This document shows positions 1-6,899 of a DNA stretch of 7,033 nucleotides, piece by piece (position 1 is the first letter of the stretch; each line of letters begins with the position of its first letter). The notes beneath the pieces are model-generated. The model saw nothing but the letters and a program-made list of their open reading frames with translations. It did not search any database and was not told the DNA's origin. The position numbers were made by a program, and so were the translations under genes. This DNA is from an uncultured Actinomycetes bacterium (GTDB lineage Bacteria; Actinomycetota; Actinomycetes; Nanopelagicales; Nanopelagicaceae): contig CAIUSQ010000098.1 of the NCBI GenBank assembly GCA_903901905.1, positions 1-7,033 on the forward strand, written 5' to 3'.

Positions 1-1143
1 CTTGATGGTCGCATTACTGATTTGCGAACATTCGCGCGCCTGGGTGAAGAAGGCGTGGATTTATTTATGGTCGATTCCACTAACGCTGATGTGCCAGGAT
101 TCACGCCATCAGAGCGTGAAATTATGCCGGCGCTCAATCGAGTTATTTCATCGACCAGGCGAAGAGTAATCGTTGCATCATTCTCATCACACATTCACAG
201 AGTTCAGCAAGTAATTGATATCGCCGAACTACACGGACGCAAGGTTGTCTTTATAGGTCGTTCTATGGTTCGCAATATGAAGATTGCCGAAGAAATGGGT
301 TACTTGAAAGTTCCAGCCGATCTTGTCATTGATGCCAAAGATCTTGACCAGTTCGATGACAACGTGGTTTTAATCTGCACAGGTTCACAGGGAGAACCCA
401 TGGCAGCCCTTTCTAGAATGGCAAACGGTGATCACCAGATACGCGTGGGTGAGGGCGACACAGTAATTTTGGCTTCATCTTTGATACCTGGAAATGAAAA
501 TTCAGTCTTTCGAATCATTAATGAACTCACTCGATTCGGCGCAAAAGTAGTCCATAAAGCAAATGCAATGGTTCACGTTTCTGGCCATGCGGCAGCAGGT
601 GAACTTCTCTATTGCTACAACATAGTCAAACCAAAATATGTCATGCCGATACATGGAGAGTGGCGCCATTTAAAGGCTAATGCGGAATTGGCCATTGAAT
701 CCGGAGTTGCTCGAAGTAATGCGTTGATTGTTGATAATGGCGTTGTGCTTGACATGGTAAATCACGAAGTTGAAGTTGTTGGCGCAGTGCCTTGTGGCTT
801 TGTCTTTGTAGACGGTCAAAGTATTGGTGATATAACTGAAAGCTCATTGAAGGATCGTAGAATTCTTGGCGAAGAAGGATTTATCTCCTGCGTAGTTGTA
901 GTTGATTCACAAAGTGGAAAAATAGTTGCCGGACCAGATATTCATGCACGAGGATTTAATGAAGATGACGCCATGTTTGATGAAGTAAAACTGCGAATTG
1001 AAAAAGCATTAGAGCGCGCTGTTGTAGATGGCATAAATGGAACACATCAACTTTCACAAATAGTAAGAAAGACGATTGGTGGATGGGTTGGGGGCGAACA
1101 CCGACGCAAGCCAATGATCGTTCCTGTAGTCATTGAGGTATAG
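1..1143 (+). CDS. rnj: Ribonuclease J, 3' part (5' end outside window)
   Basis: RNase J is a zinc-dependent metallo-beta-lactamase/beta-CASP nuclease with endonuclease and 5'-to-3' exonuclease activity in mRNA decay and rRNA maturation in the cytoplasm. The reading frame is open from base 1, starting L-D-G-R-I-T-D, so a TTG at 22 is an internal Leu and not a start. About 380 residues are visible; the family is usually near 550-560, so roughly 175-180 residues are missing, including the HxHxDH zinc motif. Visible in order: the VDSTNA motif with a metal-site Asp at fragment residue 25, the beta-CASP region with CTGSQGEPMAALSRM, the HVSGHAAAGEL motif (His192, His196), the MPIHGEWRHL motif (His218), and a C-terminal domain from about residue 255 to the TAG stop. 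All expected residues in this part are present and nothing suggests decay. The family call is very secure. Confidence 0.96.
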   Translation, partial: LDGRITDLRTFARLGEEGVDLFMVDSTNADVPGFTPSEREIMPALNRVISSTRRRVIVASFSSHIHRVQQVIDIAELHGRKVVFIGRSMVRNMKIAEEMGYLKVPADLVIDAKDLDQFDDNVVLICTGSQGEPMAALSRMANGDHQIRVGEGDTVILASSLIPGNENSVFRIINELTRFGAKVVHKANAMVHVSGHAAAGELLYCYNIVKPKYVMPIHGEWRHLKANAELAIESGVARSNALIVDNGVVLDMVNHEVEVVGAVPCGFVFVDGQSIGDITESSLKDRRILGEEGFISCVVVVDSQSGKIVAGPDIHARGFNEDDAMFDEVKLRIEKALERAVVDGINGTHQLSQIVRKTIGGWVGGEHRRKPMIVPVVIEV

Positions 1144-1163
1144 GCAACCCTCTAATAAGACGG

Positions 1164-1194
1164 CGAGCCTAGTAGGTAAGGTTTTATCGAGCCT
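1164..1194 (+). repeat. Direct repeat CGAGCCT x2, 24 bases apart
   Basis: The heptamer CGAGCCT occurs at 1164-1170 and again at 1188-1194 in the rnj-ftsK gap, the second copy just before the candidate ftsK -10 box. The placement would suit an operator or activator site, but a 7-base repeat can arise by chance, and CGAGCCT also occurs inside rodZ around 4002. No regulator is assigned. Confidence 0.25.
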
Positions 1195-1195
1195 T

Positions 1196-1201
1196 TAAGA
1201 T
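1196..1201 (+). promoter_or_regulatory. Candidate -10 box of a leaderless ftsK transcript
   Basis: TAAGAT fits the actinobacterial TAnnnT -10 pattern and ends 7 bases before the ftsK GTG. Transcription would therefore begin at or next to the start codon. I see no Shine-Dalgarno sequence before the GTG and no convincing -35 box. The same TAAGATCGC string sits at the same distance from rimO, which strengthens the call. This is a pattern-based inference. Confidence 0.5.
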
Positions 1202-1208
1202 CGCTAGT

Positions 1209-3554
1209 GTGGCAAAAAGAAAAAAATCAAGGAGCTCCTCTAAGTCGATAGGCACTGCCTTCACTCGTGCAGCTGCTTCGATGTGGCGATTTTTAGCAAA
1301 AGCCTTAGGCAACTCTGTTCGATTTTTAGCCCGTGGAGCAAGAGATTTAGATCCTGCCCATCAACGCGATGGTATTGCTTTTTTGATTTTGATTTTAGCT
1401 CTTATTGCTACTGCAGGTACATGGTTTAATGCAGACAATATTGTTGGACGCAATGTCTATTCCGTAATTTACGGAGGCTTTGGTCGTTTGGGTATTTTAA
1501 CTCCACTATTTTTGATTTATTTTGCAATCAGGTTATTTCGAGTTCCAGATGATTCACAAGCAACTGGTCGAATCATTGTTGGAACCTTTACTCTTTTACT
1601 TTCCACAACTGGTTTAGCTCACTTGATTAATGGCTCCATTGGAACGGGAGCAACCGCCATGCGAGAGGGCGGAGGTTGGCTTGGATATGCAGTTTCAACG
1701 CCACTAGTTTCTTTGATGACATCTGTTCTAGTTTATCCAATATTGATTATTGTTCTTTTGTTTGCAATTTTGGTAATAACTGCAACACCAGTCTCACAGC
1801 TCATCTCTAGATTTACAGGGACAAGTAAATGGCTTTGGAATAAACGACCAGAGCGTAAGGTTCGAGTTGAATCTGACTTTGAGATCACTGACACACCTCC
1901 TTTTGAAACTCCGATTGTTGCTGCGTGGAATGAACACGGTGAAGAATATGAGGATGAAGAAGAGGAAGACCTAGACGAAGAATCTTTTGATGAAGAGTTC
2001 ACCGTTGAAGTACCAGCTGCTCAAGTTGCAAATAAATCCGAAAGAACATCTAGTAACCGCAGGCCTGAACAGTTACTACTAACGGCCGACAGTAACTATG
2101 AACTTCCAGGACCTGATCTCTTGCGGACTGGACCTGCATCAAAAGCCAAAAGCAAAGCAAATGAAGCTGTGGTGGCAGCTCTTACAGAAGTTTTCTTACA
2201 GTTTGAAATTGATGCACAGGTTACGGGATTTATGCGTGGTCCAACTGTTACACGATATGAAGTTGAACTAGGTAATGCTGTTAAGGTTGAGCGTATTACC
2301 GCTCTAGCAAAGAACATTTCTTATGCCGTTGCTAGCAGTGATGTTCGCATACTTTCACCGATCCCAGGCAAATCTGCTGTTGGTATTGAAATTCCAAACG
2401 CTGATCGAGAGATAGTTGCTCTAGGAGATGTCTTGCGATCAACAGTTGCAGGACAGGATCTTCACCCAATGTTGGTGGCTTTGGGTAAGGATGTCGAGGG
2501 TAATTTCGTTTGCGCAAATCTTGCAAAGATGCCGCATCTACTAGTGGCGGGTGCAACTGGTGCAGGAAAGTCTTCAATGATTAATGCAATGATTACTTCG
2601 ATTTTGATGCGATCGACTCCAGATGATGTCCGATTGGTTTTAATCGATCCAAAGCGTGTGGAACTCACAGCCTATGAAGGAATTCCACATTTGATTACAC
2701 CAATCATCACAAATCCAAAGAAAGCTGCAGATGCTCTTACATGGGTAGTCCGTGAGATGGATCTGCGCTATGAAGATCTATCCACCTTTGGATTTAGACA
2801 TATAGATGACTTTAATAAAGCGGTACGAGCTGGCAAAGTAGTTGTGCCAGATGGTAGCGATCGAACTGTTGAGCCATACCCTTACCTATTGGTGATAATC
2901 GATGAACTTGCAGATTTGATGATGGTTGCGGCAAGAGAGGTTGAAGAGTCAGTGGTGCGAATAACTCAACTGGCGCGCTCTGCTGGAATTCATTTAGTAC
3001 TTGCAACGCAGCGACCATCAATAGATGTAGTCACAGGTTTAATTAAAGCAAATGTGCCGTCTCGACTTTCTTTTGCAACTAGTTCTTTGGCAGATAGTCG
3101 TGTAATTCTTGATACCCCTGGCGCAGAAAAATTGGTCGGCCAAGGTGATGGTTTGTTTATTCCCATGGGGGCAAGCCGTGCAATACGAATACAAGGTGCT
3201 TATGTATCTGAACGCGAAATAGAAGCAGTCACAAACCATGTTAAGAAACAGTTAAAGCCACGTTATCGCGATGATGTAACTGCGCCACAGAACCATCCAA
3301 AGTTGGTTGACAAAGAAATTGGTGATGATTTAGATATTTTGTGTCAAGCAGTTGAGTTAGTTGTTGGAACACAGTTTGGTTCGACATCAATGTTGCAGAG
3401 AAAACTTAGAGTTGGTTTCGCAAAAGCAGGGCGTCTGATGGATTTAATGGAGTCGAGGGGAATCGTAGGTCCTTCAGAGGGTTCAAAAGCCAGAACAGTT
3501 TTAGTCAAAGCCGACGAGCTCGATTCCGTCCTGGCGACTCTGCGAGATTACTAA
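1209..3554 (+). CDS. ftsK: DNA translocase FtsK
   Basis: FtsK is a septum-anchored hexameric ATPase that pumps double-stranded DNA so that chromosome ends clear the closing septum. The 781-residue protein has a basic N-terminus, four likely membrane segments (about 56-73, 85-109, 121-140, 163-191), a linker with an acidic run (about 245-263), then the motor. Walker A is GATGAGKS at 448-455 and Walker B is LVIIDE ending at Asp565-Glu566. LVLIDPKRVEL and LVLATQRPSIDVVTG are FtsK/SpoIIIE hallmarks. A winged-helix gamma domain, which reads DNA polarity, spans about 705-770. The linker is short compared with E. coli FtsK (over 1300 residues). The GTG start is chosen because it gives the usual lysine-rich start and lies 7 bases after TAAGAT. 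Both the motor and the gamma domain look intact. Confidence 0.97.
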   Translation: MAKRKKSRSSSKSIGTAFTRAAASMWRFLAKALGNSVRFLARGARDLDPAHQRDGIAFLILILALIATAGTWFNADNIVGRNVYSVIYGGFGRLGILTPLFLIYFAIRLFRVPDDSQATGRIIVGTFTLLLSTTGLAHLINGSIGTGATAMREGGGWLGYAVSTPLVSLMTSVLVYPILIIVLLFAILVITATPVSQLISRFTGTSKWLWNKRPERKVRVESDFEITDTPPFETPIVAAWNEHGEEYEDEEEEDLDEESFDEEFTVEVPAAQVANKSERTSSNRRPEQLLLTADSNYELPGPDLLRTGPASKAKSKANEAVVAALTEVFLQFEIDAQVTGFMRGPTVTRYEVELGNAVKVERITALAKNISYAVASSDVRILSPIPGKSAVGIEIPNADREIVALGDVLRSTVAGQDLHPMLVALGKDVEGNFVCANLAKMPHLLVAGATGAGKSSMINAMITSILMRSTPDDVRLVLIDPKRVELTAYEGIPHLITPIITNPKKAADALTWVVREMDLRYEDLSTFGFRHIDDFNKAVRAGKVVVPDGSDRTVEPYPYLLVIIDELADLMMVAAREVEESVVRITQLARSAGIHLVLATQRPSIDVVTGLIKANVPSRLSFATSSLADSRVILDTPGAEKLVGQGDGLFIPMGASRAIRIQGAYVSEREIEAVTNHVKKQLKPRYRDDVTAPQNHPKLVDKEIGDDLDILCQAVELVVGTQFGSTSMLQRKLRVGFAKAGRLMDLMESRGIVGPSEGSKARTVLVKADELDSVLATLRDY

Positions 3555-3557
3555 GAT

Positions 3558-3637
3558 TTAATAGTTACGCCTGATTGGCAAGTGATAATTCAAATGCTCT
3601 CCAAATGGGGGTCGATTCACCCCATCTATTCACACCA
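3558..3637 (+). other. Stem-loop region after ftsK (possible terminator or tRNA-like fold)
   Basis: The clearest element is a hairpin at 3605-3625: ATGGGG pairs with CCCCAT around the loop GTCGATTCA, which resembles a tRNA T-arm. Bases 3558-3564 (TTAATAG) can pair at six of seven positions with 3626-3632 (CTATTCA), directly abutting that hairpin and followed by CACCA. A weaker hairpin is possible at 3565-3585 (GCC/GGC core). There is no T-tract after the main hairpin, so an intrinsic terminator is only moderately supported. There is no anticodon arm and the T-arm has the wrong size, so this is not a normal tRNA gene. It could be the ftsK 3' UTR, a tRNA relic, or chance pairing. Confidence 0.35.
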
Positions 3638-3643
3638 ATTTCG

Positions 3644-3673
3644 TTGTGCCTGTGTCTTGACTGACCTTACAAT
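3644..3673 (+). promoter_or_regulatory. Candidate sigma70-type promoter for rodZ
   Basis: TTGTGC at 3644-3649 (poor -35, only TTG matches) is followed after 18 bases by TACAAT at 3668-3673, a good -10 box. Transcription would start near 3680 and leave a leader of about 35 bases that contains the ribosome binding site of the ATG at 3715. A TTGACT at 3657-3662 is a better -35 match but has no good -10 at 16-18 bases. Confidence 0.4.
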
Positions 3674-3705
3674 TTGAGGTCTGCAAGATCCACGGATTGA
3701 TCTAT

Positions 3706-3710
3706 GAGGT
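3706..3710 (+). promoter_or_regulatory. Ribosome binding site fixing the rodZ start
   Basis: GAGGT lies just upstream of the ATG at 3715, with the GAGG core 5 bases away, a normal Shine-Dalgarno distance. This favours ATG 3715 over the in-frame TTG at 3697, which would add six residues (L/M-I-Y-E-V-S) and has no such site. Confidence 0.6.
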
Positions 3711-3714
3711 TTCA

Positions 3715-4416
3715 ATGTCGCTAGGTGTAATGATTTCTAAGGCGCGCAGAGATGCGGGCCTTAGTATTGACGACCTTTCGGATGCGACAAATATCCGTAT
3801 CGCTTTATTACGCGAGATGGAAGCAGATGAATTTACTCATTGCGGTGGTGAAACATATGCTCGCGGACACATTAGAAATATTGCAAAGAAGCTCAACGTT
3901 GATCCACAACCATTATTAGATGTATATGAAATTGAACAAGGGCAGTCAGTTCGTTCCATCCAAGATCTATGGGTAGAAAACTCACTAATGGAAGTACCTG
4001 GCGAGCCTCGCAAAGTTTCTTGGAAAGTTCTTGCAGGAATTTCTATCGCTTCACTATTGGTCATTGGATTGGCGCAGGTTTTATTTGTAAGTAATTCTGA
4101 ATCACCAATTCCAACGTCGACAACAACTACACCAGCAGCTGAACAGACTGAGACGATTTCGGATGGAACTAAGGTTGAGATTGCGATCACCGCAACTAGG
4201 GCTAGAAGCTATTTACTTATAAGTGATGAAGCGGGAGTAACTCTTTTTGACGGTCAGATAGAAAAAGGTGAGGAAAAAATTTATTCATCAACTTCAGAGT
4301 TGACCCTCAAAGTGGGCGACGCTGGGGCTATTGATCTAAGAGTCAATGGAAAAATCGTCCCACCTATTGGCACATCTGGCCAGGTAGTGACCCTAACCTA
4401 CGGATTAGATTCCTAA
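3715..4416 (+). CDS. rodZ: RodZ-like membrane protein with N-terminal helix-turn-helix
   Basis: RodZ proteins link a cytoplasmic Xre-type helix-turn-helix, which in rod-shaped bacteria binds MreB, through one membrane helix to an outer domain involved in cell shape. Here 233 residues carry the HTH at about 1-70 ([20 protein letters not shown], then [15 protein letters not shown], typical of the RodZ HTH_25 family), a single membrane helix at about 103-126, a Ser/Thr/Pro-rich linker (about 129-147), and a C-terminal beta-rich DUF4115-like domain at about 152-231. No signal peptide is seen; topology is N-in. It sits between ftsK and rimO as in many actinobacteria. No mreB is in this window, so an MreB partner cannot be shown; the general fold and family are secure, the exact cellular role is inferred. 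It is shorter than E. coli RodZ (337 residues), mainly in the linker. Confidence 0.85.
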   Translation: MSLGVMISKARRDAGLSIDDLSDATNIRIALLREMEADEFTHCGGETYARGHIRNIAKKLNVDPQPLLDVYEIEQGQSVRSIQDLWVENSLMEVPGEPRKVSWKVLAGISIASLLVIGLAQVLFVSNSESPIPTSTTTTPAAEQTETISDGTKVEIAITATRARSYLLISDEAGVTLFDGQIEKGEEKIYSSTSELTLKVGDAGAIDLRVNGKIVPPIGTSGQVVTLTYGLDS

Positions 4417-4431
4417 AGCCTTTAAACAAGG

Positions 4432-4437
4432 TAAGAT
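4432..4437 (+). promoter_or_regulatory. Candidate -10 box of a leaderless rimO transcript
   Basis: TAAGAT is followed by 7 bases and then the rimO ATG. Bases 4432-4440 (TAAGATCGC) are identical to 1196-1204 in front of ftsK and have the same spacing to the start. The only purine-rich site, AAGG around 4428-4431, is too far away to be a good Shine-Dalgarno. A promoter here would start the rimO-pgsA-cinA unit. Pattern-based inference. Confidence 0.5.
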
Positions 4438-4444
4438 CGCGCAA

Positions 4445-5800
4445 ATGAAGCGCACTGTTGCAGTTGTAACGTTGGGCTGCGCGCGCAATGAAGTTGATTC
4501 TGAAGAGTTGGCCGGACGACTAGAGGCCGACGGTTGGACACTTGTAGAAGATGTTGAATCAGCAGAGGTAGCACTTGTAAACACGTGTGGATTCATTGAA
4601 TCTGCAAAGAAAGATTCTGTAGATGCTCTACTTGAAGCAAATTCCCTTAAAGGCCATGGTGTTACTCGCGCAGTTGTCGCTGTTGGTTGCATGGCTGAGC
4701 GGTATGGAAATGAATTGGCACAGGCTCTTCCAGAGGCAGATGCAATTTTAGGTTTTGATGACTATAAAGCTATTTCAGCTCGCCTTCAGGCAATTGTTTC
4801 TGGTCAATCCCACGCTCCACATGTCCCACGTGATCGCCGTGCATTGCTTCCTATCGCACCAGCAGATCGCGCCAACTCCCAAGAGGTCGAAGAGTTCTCA
4901 AGAAAGCGCTTAGGCGCAGCGCCCTGGGCACCGTTAAAGATTGCTTCAGGTTGTGATCGTAGATGCTCATTTTGCGCGATTCCCTATTTTCGAGGCTCCT
5001 TTGTTTCGCGCAGACCAACCGACATCATTAAAGAAGCACAGTGGCTGGCAGAAAATGGTGTAACAGAGCTGTTCTTGGTCAGTGAAAACACAACTTCATA
5101 CGGTAAAGATTTAAGTGATTTACAACTTATGGAGAAAATTCTCCCTGAGATAGCGGCACTATCAGGTGTTGAAAGGGTGCGCCTTTCCTACCTTCAGCCC
5201 GCAGAGATGCGACCGACTCTGCTTCAAGCAATGATTGCAACAGAGAAAGTTGCACCTTATTTTGACTTATCTTTTCAACACACAAGCCCAACCGTTCTAC
5301 GACGTATGCGACGTTTTGGGGATGCAGATAAGTTCTTACATTTGATTAATCAAATCAGAGCCCTCTCTCCAGAAGCCGGCATCCGCTCTAACTTTATTGT
5401 GGGCTTTCCGGGGGAAACTCAAGAAGATTTTGATGATCTAGCTAAGTTCATTACCCAAGCAAAACTTGATGCTGTTGGAATTTTTGGATACTCAGATGAA
5501 GATAATACAGAAGCACTTAATCACACAGATAAAATTGATCCCGAGGTTATTGCACAACGAGTTGAAACTTTGTCATCTCTAGCCGATGAAATGGTTTCAT
5601 TGCGGGCACAGGCTCGAATAGGCGAATCTGTACGCGTCTTGATTGAAGACCAAGATTTACAAGAAGGCAGAGCCGCTCATCAAGGCCCTGAAGTCGATGG
5701 AACAACAACCTTCATCGGAACAGATTTTCTAGTTGGTCAGTATGTAGATGCAGTTGTAATTGACTCAATGGGCGCGGACTTGGTTGCAAAGCCCTTATGA
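4445..5800 (+). CDS. rimO: Ribosomal protein S12 methylthiotransferase RimO
   Basis: RimO is a radical-SAM enzyme that adds a methylthio group to the beta carbon of a conserved Asp of ribosomal protein S12 (Asp88/89). The 451-residue protein has the three expected parts. The N-terminal MTTase (UPF0004) domain, starting [18 protein letters not shown], holds cluster cysteines C12, C48 and C82. The radical-SAM domain has CDRRCSFC with C170, C174 and C177 followed by AIPYFRG, and later [10 protein letters not shown]. The TRAM domain (about 388-451) includes [12 protein letters not shown]. The [10 protein letters not shown] sequence and the PEVDG motif favour RimO over the tRNA enzyme MiaB. Length is normal for the family. 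The ATG at 4445 directly precedes the first conserved strand, leaving no room for a later start. Its stop overlaps the pgsA start. Confidence 0.96.
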   Translation: MKRTVAVVTLGCARNEVDSEELAGRLEADGWTLVEDVESAEVALVNTCGFIESAKKDSVDALLEANSLKGHGVTRAVVAVGCMAERYGNELAQALPEADAILGFDDYKAISARLQAIVSGQSHAPHVPRDRRALLPIAPADRANSQEVEEFSRKRLGAAPWAPLKIASGCDRRCSFCAIPYFRGSFVSRRPTDIIKEAQWLAENGVTELFLVSENTTSYGKDLSDLQLMEKILPEIAALSGVERVRLSYLQPAEMRPTLLQAMIATEKVAPYFDLSFQHTSPTVLRRMRRFGDADKFLHLINQIRALSPEAGIRSNFIVGFPGETQEDFDDLAKFITQAKLDAVGIFGYSDEDNTEALNHTDKIDPEVIAQRVETLSSLADEMVSLRAQARIGESVRVLIEDQDLQEGRAAHQGPEVDGTTTFIGTDFLVGQYVDAVVIDSMGADLVAKPL

Positions 5801-6348
5801 ATATTCCAAAATTTGTTACACCAAATCTAATCACAGTCTTACGTGTGGCATTTGTGCCTGTAGGTGCATTCACATTGTTTAAAAATGGGGGTGATGATCC
5901 TACGTGGCAGTACATTTCATGGGGAATATTTTTTGTTCTAGGTCTTTCTGACATTTTAGATGGAAAACTTGCTAGAAGTCGTGGCGCTGTTACAGAGCTT
6001 GGAAAGTTTTTGGATCCTATTGCCGATAAATTCATGATTGGTACGGCAATGGTTTCACTTTCTATTTTGGACAGAATGCCTTGGTGGATCACCATAGTAA
6101 TCTTGAGCAGGGAAATAGGAATTACGATTTTGAGAGTTGTCGTTCTAAAACGTGGAGTCATTCCTGCCAACAAGGGAGGAAAGATTAAGGCGATGATGCA
6201 ATCCTTTGGAGTTGGTTTTTATGTTCTTCCACTTAGTTCATCTTTATATTGGTTTAGAGATGGATTTATGTATATCGCGATTATCCTGACTATCTTTACG
6301 GGTATTTATTATGTAAAATCTGCAATGTCTCCAAATTCGCCAATTTAG
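5797..6348 (+). CDS. pgsA: CDP-alcohol phosphatidyltransferase, probable phosphatidylglycerophosphate synthase
   Basis: The enzyme joins CDP-diacylglycerol and glycerol-3-phosphate to give phosphatidylglycerophosphate, the precursor of phosphatidylglycerol and cardiolipin, in the inner membrane. In 183 residues the family signature DxxDGxxARx8GxxxDxxxD is exact: D52, D55, G56, A59, R60, G69, D73 and D77. The start ([16 protein letters not shown]), the later [10 protein letters not shown] (104-113) and [10 protein letters not shown] (126-135) match PgsA better than phosphatidylinositol synthase. Several hydrophobic helices are evident (about 9-28, 38-53, 82-92, 96-117, 135-170). ATGA at 5797-5800 overlaps the rimO stop, so translation is probably coupled. 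Actinobacteria carry several paralogues of this family, so substrate choice is inferred; the neighbourhood matches the pgsA3-clgR region of Mycobacterium. Confidence 0.92.
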   Translation: MNIPKFVTPNLITVLRVAFVPVGAFTLFKNGGDDPTWQYISWGIFFVLGLSDILDGKLARSRGAVTELGKFLDPIADKFMIGTAMVSLSILDRMPWWITIVILSREIGITILRVVVLKRGVIPANKGGKIKAMMQSFGVGFYVLPLSSSLYWFRDGFMYIAIILTIFTGIYYVKSAMSPNSPI

Positions 6349-6370
6349 CAAAGAGAAAGAACCAACTGTG

Positions 6371-6859
6371 ATGCGATCAGATGAGAACGATGGCTTAGTT
6401 GCCCAAATCATCGATGCATTGCGTCAACGCGGTGAAACTTTAAGTACCGCTGAATCAATTACTGGTGGATATATCAGCTCTACTCTGGTGCGAATTTCTG
6501 GTGCATCAGATGTCTTCGTTGGTGGTTTAACTGCATACAGTGATGAAGTGAAAGTTGCCCACTTAAAAGTTGACCCTAAACTTATTAAGGAGCACTCCTC
6601 TATAAGTGAGCAGGTTGTGGAGGCCATGGCTCAAGGCGCGTTACAAACTTTTGGTACAACGTGGGCGATTGCAACGACAGGAGTCGCAGGTCCCGGTCCA
6701 GTTGGTTCCCATGTTGCTGGAACTGTATGGGTATCGATAAGGGGGCCGATTAACCAAACAACTGAGCTGGCCCTGCCAGGTGAGCGTGAAACTGTGCGAA
6801 ACGCGGCTACATCAAGCGCGATTGCCGCCTTTGCGCGTATCCTTAATACTCGAGTTTAG
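6371..6859 (+). CDS. cinA: Stand-alone CinA C-terminal domain protein, probable nicotinamide-nucleotide amidase (PncC-like)
   Basis: Proteins of this family deamidate nicotinamide mononucleotide to nicotinic acid mononucleotide, salvaging a by-product of NAD-consuming reactions such as DNA ligation. About 162 residues cover one CinA C-terminal domain: [14 protein letters not shown] (about 26-39), [18 protein letters not shown] (about 44-61), and [10 protein letters not shown] (about 101-110), all conserved family blocks. The N-terminal MoaB/MogA-like domain found in full-length CinA is absent, as is common in actinobacteria, so this is a normal short form. GTG at 6368 is immediately followed by ATG at 6371; I use the ATG, but the difference is one residue and only a weak purine-rich site (GAGAAAGA, 6353-6360) precedes them. 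The gap to pgsA is 22 bases, so it is probably in the rimO-pgsA unit. The amidase activity is inferred from family; no competence or DNA-damage role can be read here. Confidence 0.9.
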   Translation: MRSDENDGLVAQIIDALRQRGETLSTAESITGGYISSTLVRISGASDVFVGGLTAYSDEVKVAHLKVDPKLIKEHSSISEQVVEAMAQGALQTFGTTWAIATTGVAGPGPVGSHVAGTVWVSIRGPINQTTELALPGERETVRNAATSSAIAAFARILNTRV

Positions 6860-6887
6860 TTTGTTAACGGATTTATACGGTCGTAAG

Positions 6888-6893
6888 AAAGGA
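6888..6893 (+). promoter_or_regulatory. Ribosome binding site fixing the clgR start
   Basis: AAAGGA is a strong Shine-Dalgarno core. It directly abuts the ATG at 6894, leaving no spacer, but stands 6 bases before the in-frame ATG at 6900. The second ATG is therefore the likelier start. Confidence 0.65.
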
Positions 6894-6899
6894 ATGACG

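Noticed and set aside
22..24. TTG as the start of the first gene
   Set aside because: The frame is open to base 1 and the preceding residues (L-D-G-R-I-T-D) continue the RNase J family sequence; the gene simply begins before the window.
1733..2002. Antisense open frame encoding a Ser-rich protein
   Set aside because: It is the mirror of the Glu/Asp codons of the ftsK linker and has no family features.
3558..3637. A genuine tRNA or tmRNA 3' end ending in CACCA
   Set aside because: No anticodon arm can be drawn, the T-arm is 21 instead of 17 bases, and the tail does not line up with a discriminator plus CCA. A tmRNA body would have to lie inside ftsK.
3837..4190. 117-codon antisense frame within rodZ
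   Set aside because: It lies wholly under a well-supported gene, shows no recognisable domain and no ribosome binding site I could identify.
4414..4424. Palindrome TAAAG-C-CTTTA overlapping the rodZ stop, as a terminator or operator
   Set aside because: Five AT-rich base pairs with a one-base centre cannot form a stable hairpin, there is no T-tract, and such short palindromes are expected by chance.
5712..6173. 153-codon antisense frame across rimO and pgsA
   Set aside because: It overlaps the invariant pgsA signature and the rimO end; composition is that of a shadow frame.
6826..6835. CGCC-TTT-GCG as a ClgR-binding site for autoregulation
   Set aside because: The spacing between CGC and GCG is 4 bases, not the 5 I recall for the ClgR motif, and it lies within cinA codons in a run of CG-rich words.
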